Shown here: positions 60,674 through 64,000 of the stretch, piece by piece
Layout: each line of letters begins with the position of its first letter
Numbering within the stretch: position 1 is the stretch's first letter
From: Woeseiaceae bacterium
GTDB taxonomy: Bacteria > Pseudomonadota > Gammaproteobacteria > Steroidobacterales > Woeseiaceae
DNA length: 64,000 bases
Assembly: GCA_021773075.1 (NCBI GenBank)
Contig: JAJFKT010000026.1
Coordinates: forward strand, 434,356 to 498,355
Direction: 5' to 3'
Position numbers and translations under genes: made by a program
The notes under the pieces: model-generated
The model's input: the letters and a program-made list of their open reading frames with translations, nothing else
What the model was told of the DNA's origin: nothing
Database searches by the model: none

Positions 60674-61627
60674 CTAGTTAAACTGAAACTCCACTTCGAC
60701 GGGCACTCCGTCCGGTAAACGATCCCGGTCCTCCGCGACGTCAACTTTGGCGATGTAGGACAAGCGGCCACGATCACGTTCCGTCAAAGCAAAGTAGGGC
60801 GTATAAGCTGCTTCGCTTGCGACCCAGCGAACCTCTCCGGCAACTGGCGAGTCCAGGCCGTCGACATAGATAGTCGCCTTGGTTCCAGTTTTGATTTTCA
60901 CCCGAATCTGCTCCGGCACGTAAACGCGTGCATAGGGCTGTATGCCCCCGAGCAGAATCATCGTCGGTTGACCCACGCCGGGTCGTTCTCCTATTTCAAA
61001 CAAACGACTGTCAACAATACTGTCTACGGGCGCGAAAAATGCGTGGTGATCTACGTCAATTTGAGCGGCGTCCTGTTTGGCCTCCGCTTGTCTGATCCGT
61101 TGTTCGGCCTGGGCCAGTTCCTCAATGGTCGTTCCAGCGAGCAATTCCTCGAGCTCCGAAAGGCGCCGTTTCAGAATCGCCTGGGCAGCATCGTCAGCGG
61201 CATTGGCCCGGTCAAGCGAATCCGGAGAGCTTAGGCCCCGTAGGTGGATTTCCGTAATTCGCTTGAGTTCGCTTTGACGAAATTCGAAGTCCTGCGTGGC
61301 GCCTTCGACATTCGCACGAGCAGCTGTGATCTTCTCGCTACGTGGACCGCGGACAAGCTCATCCATGCGCGCCTTTGCCTGCAGATATACGGCGGTGGCC
61401 TCGGCAAGCCGTGCATTGGCTTTGGCATCATCTTGCTGGATTAGAAGTTGACCCCGGCTAACCGACTCTCCTTCGGCAACAGTGATTTCAACGATACGCT
61501 CGTTGAACTCTGCGCTTAGTTCGATTCGATCAGAGGCGAGTTCACCGACCACACGATATTCAGTTTCCGCAGAATCACAGGCAGCTAGCGCAATTACGGC
61601 GATGGCAAGTAAGAGAGTTTGTTTCAT
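60674..61627 (-). CDS. HlyD-family periplasmic adaptor (lipoprotein)
   Basis: A protein of 317 residues from ATG 61627, which has GGAG 8 bp upstream and starts directly with the signal peptide. The lipobox is A-L-A-A-C near residue 17. Biotinyl-lipoyl halves flank an alpha-helical hairpin (about 75-190). The adaptor would join the ABC exporter to an outer-membrane channel, which is not encoded here. It is 2 bp upstream of the ATPase gene. Confidence 0.88.
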   Translation of the reverse strand: MKQTLLLAIAVIALAACDSAETEYRVVGELASDRIELSAEFNERIVEITVAEGESVSRGQLLIQQDDAKANARLAEATAVYLQAKARMDELVRGPRSEKITAARANVEGATQDFEFRQSELKRITEIHLRGLSSPDSLDRANAADDAAQAILKRRLSELEELLAGTTIEELAQAEQRIRQAEAKQDAAQIDVDHHAFFAPVDSIVDSRLFEIGERPGVGQPTMILLGGIQPYARVYVPEQIRVKIKTGTKATIYVDGLDSPVAGEVRWVASEAAYTPYFALTERDRGRLSYIAKVDVAEDRDRLPDGVPVEVEFQFN

Positions 61628-61641
61628 TCGTTTTGCTCCGC

Positions 61642-62250
61642 TCACGCTTTGATATGCGCGAGCACCATGTCCAGTTGCGTATCGATAAGTTTGTCCGTAT
61701 CAAGTTCCTGTTCGGAAAACAGGATGCGCCAGACAATCGAAAGCATTACGGGCGCCAAAATCAGGTGTGGCAATTTCGTTACCGCGCTTGCCTGAAATTC
61801 CTCGCGTTCGATGCCGCGCTCAACAAATCCTGAAATGGCGGCAAGACCCTTAGCTACAACATTCTCGTAGTAGTAATCGACCAGGTCCGGGTGTCGCGGC
61901 CCCTCTGAAATCAACAAGCGGATGACGACCGCAACAGGGGAGTGGGGGATTCGCTTTAGGAAGCCCGCCAGTGGACCGCGAATAAAATCTTCCGACGACA
62001 ACTCGGTCGATTCAACGGCCTCGATTAGGGCATCCACGCGCCGAATAACAACGCTTTTTACGACTGCCTTGAAGAGCTCTTCCTTGGTTTTGAAATACAA
62101 GTACATGAGTCCCTTGCTTACGCCGGCACGTTTCGCGACTTCTTCGACACGCGTTGCCGAATAGCCGTTCTCGGCGAACGCATCGAATGCTGCCGCGGTA
62201 ATTTCCTGGGGGCGATCCTGTTTGCGCCGCTGATAGCTGGGCTTGCTCAT
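61642..62250 (-). CDS. TetR-family transcriptional regulator
   Basis: A protein of 202 residues with an N-terminal helix-turn-helix (about 15-60, V-A-K-R-A-G-V-S-K-G-L-M-Y-L-Y-F-K-T-K-E-E-L) and a ligand-binding C-terminal domain. It is the first gene of the exporter operon and probably represses it. Confidence 0.92.
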   Translation of the reverse strand: MSKPSYQRRKQDRPQEITAAAFDAFAENGYSATRVEEVAKRAGVSKGLMYLYFKTKEELFKAVVKSVVIRRVDALIEAVESTELSSEDFIRGPLAGFLKRIPHSPVAVVIRLLISEGPRHPDLVDYYYENVVAKGLAAISGFVERGIEREEFQASAVTKLPHLILAPVMLSIVWRILFSEQELDTDKLIDTQLDMVLAHIKA

Positions 62251-62272
62251 CGGTCTGTCTTGTTGAGTTCAG

Positions 62273-62294
62273 TTAGTGACTCGTTGGTCAGTAA
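62273..62294. promoter_or_regulatory. candidate TetR operator TTAGTGAC-N6-GTCAGTAA
   Basis: An inverted repeat with 7 of 8 arm positions paired, starting 23 bp upstream of the tetR-type gene. Position and length (22 bp) fit autoregulation. Confidence 0.5.
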
Positions 62295-62353
62295 GTATAG
62301 TTAATGACTGACAGTTCAGCAAGTGTCGTGGGTCGTAAATTTTTCCAGGCTGG

Positions 62354-63169
62354 CTATTGGCGCCAGAGGCGCAGATTTGCCGCATCGTTTTTGCAGTTGC
62401 TACGAAACGGATTAATGTCGATTCCGCCGCGCCGCTGGAAACGCGCGTGAAGACTCAGTTTTTCGGGTGCACAGCGCTGCAGAAGATCAACAAATATTCG
62501 TTCAATACAGGCCTCGTGAAAATCATTGTGCTGCCGGAATGAAACGATATAGCGGAGCAGACCTTCTTTGTCGATTTTCGGTCCCTGATAGTAAATCGCA
62601 AGGCTGCCGTTGTCCGGCTGACCAGTAACGGGACACAGACTACGCAGCAGGTGAGTGTGCAATTCTTCCTCAACTCTTTGTTCGGCATTACTTTTTAGCA
62701 GGCTTGCGTCTACCTCCCAGCGATCGCAATTTACCTGCAGCGCGTCAAGGCATTGACCAGGCAGTTGCGACACCGCATTGGATTCGGTGTTTGAAACGGG
62801 ATCTACACGGACCGTGACCGGATCGCCAGCGGCATTGCCAAGGTCCTTGGCGATGGTCATGGCTACTGCATCGGGCCCGTCGAACGAACTCATCGCAAAC
62901 GAATTCAGATATAGCTTAAGCGATTTCGATTCGATCAGGTTTGGCGTGTTGGCCGGAAATTTGACTTGTGCCGTAGCGACAACAGGCAAGTCGCCAGGAC
63001 CCAGCCAGGTCAATTCCCAGGCATTCCAGATATCAATGCCGTCGAAGGGCAGTTGTCCGGACACATAGGCGATGCGGCTCTCGCTGCGAGCGATTGGAAA
63101 CAGCAGGGCGGGTTCGTATTTGTTCGGATAGGCAGAAGCCTGCCCGAGCGGTAGTTTTGGGTCGGTCAC
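62354..63169 (-). CDS. queF: QueF, NADPH-dependent preQ0 reductase (long type)
   Basis: A protein of 271 residues, the length of the bimodular QueF found in E. coli. The substrate motif E-S-K-S-L-K-L-Y-L-N-S-F is in the first half. The catalytic Cys is in L-C-P-V-T-G-Q-P-D, and H-N-D-F-H-E-x-C lies downstream. It reduces preQ0 to preQ1 for queuosine tRNA modification. It is divergent from the cyanophycinase-like gene. Confidence 0.94.
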   Translation of the reverse strand: MTDPKLPLGQASAYPNKYEPALLFPIARSESRIAYVSGQLPFDGIDIWNAWELTWLGPGDLPVVATAQVKFPANTPNLIESKSLKLYLNSFAMSSFDGPDAVAMTIAKDLGNAAGDPVTVRVDPVSNTESNAVSQLPGQCLDALQVNCDRWEVDASLLKSNAEQRVEEELHTHLLRSLCPVTGQPDNGSLAIYYQGPKIDKEGLLRYIVSFRQHNDFHEACIERIFVDLLQRCAPEKLSLHARFQRRGGIDINPFRSNCKNDAANLRLWRQ

Positions 63170-63305
63170 GTATTAAGCCCTGAAATGATATCGCGCATAT
63201 TTTGCAGCATTAAGCAAAGGAATTGCTGAATTGTTGTGTAAAATACCCAGCCTTTTTCGAACCCCACTACCGACTTAATGCTCGTTTCGAGCGGAGCCCT
63301 GATTC

Positions 63306-64000
63306 ATGTGTCCTGCAGACAAAATTTCCGGAACCGAACGCGGTTACATCATTCCTATTGGTGGCGCTGAGGAAAAATTGAATAGTCCGGACATTCTGGA
63401 TCGATTTATCGAGGTTTGCGGTGGTACCGAAGCGCGAATCGGGATCATCCCAACGGCTTCGGAGCTGGAGGATACGGGGCGAAACTATGAAAAACTGTTT
63501 CGCAAGATCGGAGTAAAGCACGCGAAAGTCCTGTCCTTTATCACACGGGAGGACTGCCAGGATGGCCCCGACGTAGACTACATCGAAAAATGCGACGGGG
63601 TCTTCATGACCGGCGGTAACCAATTGCGTCTATCGACCACGCTCGGCGGCACAAAAACCGCACAGCTGATCCGGCGCCGCAATGCAGAAGGTATGCACGT
63701 GGCCGGAACATCAGCCGGTGCAGCCTTCATGCCTGAACACATGATCGCGGGGGGCTCAGAAGGCAGTACGCCAAGCCCGGACATGGTGACTATGGCGCCC
63801 GGACTGGGCCTGACCAACGCTTTTATTATTGATCAGCATTTTCGCCAACGCGATCGACTTGGCCGACTTTTAACAGCGCTGGCCTATAACCCATTTGCTG
63901 TGGGTATCGGCCTCGACGAAGACACGGCAGCCTTTATCCGCTCAGGCGATGAGCTCGAAGTCGTTGGCAGCGGTGGCATTACGATCATTGATCCGACCGA
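63306..64000 (+). CDS. cphB: Cyanophycinase-like peptidase (3' end outside window)
   Basis: The frame is open from ATG 63306 to the window end (231 complete codons). Y-I-I-P-I-G-G-A-E starts the fold. The nucleophile is the Ser in V-A-G-T-S-A-G-A, and G-V-F-M-T-G-G-N-Q and I-I-D-Q-H-F-R-Q-R-D-R-L-G-R-L are typical of CphB. The enzyme cleaves cyanophycin (Arg-Asp polymer) to dipeptides. Cyanophycin synthetase often lies next to it and may follow outside the window. Confidence 0.9.
   Translation, partial: MCPADKISGTERGYIIPIGGAEEKLNSPDILDRFIEVCGGTEARIGIIPTASELEDTGRNYEKLFRKIGVKHAKVLSFITREDCQDGPDVDYIEKCDGVFMTGGNQLRLSTTLGGTKTAQLIRRRNAEGMHVAGTSAGAAFMPEHMIAGGSEGSTPSPDMVTMAPGLGLTNAFIIDQHFRQRDRLGRLLTALAYNPFAVGIGLDEDTAAFIRSGDELEVVGSGGITIIDPT

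Noticed and set aside
62308..62319. CTGA-CAGT-TCAG as a third copy of the ACTGAY dyad
   Set aside because: Only four paired bases per arm, and it sits next to a tetR-type gene where a better dyad exists.

Overview
The window reads as chromosome of a respiratory generalist gammaproteobacterium. It holds nap, cco, nirS, an Mtr-type cytochrome locus, QueF and fatty-acid genes, with moderate GC and compact gene spacing. A marine-sediment lineage such as the Woeseiales would fit, but that placement is inference from gene content only. I saw no tRNA, rRNA, CRISPR array, transposase or prophage gene. About 60 c-type heme motifs are encoded in 64 kb.

Layout. 1-1.2 kb: a DUF427 protein cut by the window edge, an SRPBCC protein and a small conserved protein. 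1.25-5.84 kb (minus): periplasmic nitrate reductase operon napEFDABC, including a 56-codon napE. 5.9-22 kb: mostly carbon and lipid genes (ATP/ADP-translocase-like transporter, acyl-CoA ligase, cyclophilin, acyl-CoA dehydrogenase, carotenoid/retinol-type oxidoreductase, amidohydrolase, aldehyde dehydrogenase, YeiH transporter, S9 peptidase).

20-37 kb is the most striking part, a probable extracellular-electron-transfer locus. On the minus strand lie an MtrB-type porin, an MtrA/DmsE-type decaheme cytochrome, an OmcA/MtrC-type decaheme lipoprotein and, behind its own terminator, a second decaheme lipoprotein. Divergent from these are a Crp/Fnr-type regulator, a c4-like diheme cytochrome, a SnoaL-like protein, an 11-heme cytochrome fused to a membrane cytochrome b (CbcL-like), a NapC/NirT-type multiheme quinol dehydrogenase (ImcH-like) and a three-subunit fumarate reductase frdCAB. 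The intergenic region between the two arms carries two matching dyads, each just over 110 bp from a start codon. Read together, the genes could carry electrons between the quinone pool, the periplasm and the cell surface, with fumarate reductase as an alternative sink.

37-48.4 kb: a GNAT acetyltransferase, small proteins, an HNH/DUF222 protein that seems to have lost its nuclease core, then the complete cbb3 oxidase operon ccoNOQP, a small membrane protein, ccoGHIS and a SafE-like protein (minus). 48.6-58.6 kb: a PAS hybrid histidine kinase, a SirB2-like protein, a heme-type TonB receptor, a cd1 nitrite reductase that is a predicted lipoprotein with an extra N-terminal cytochrome domain, an outer-membrane porin with a strong terminator, a tandem UspA protein, a DksA/TraR protein and a FixJ-type regulator. 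58.6-64 kb: a TetR-controlled ABC exporter, queF and the start of a cyanophycinase gene.

The respiratory genes cover nitrate to nitrite (Nap), nitrite to NO (NirS), O2 at low tension (cbb3), fumarate (Frd) and probably extracellular acceptors or donors (Mtr). No NO or N2O reductase and no heme d1 biosynthesis genes lie in the window.
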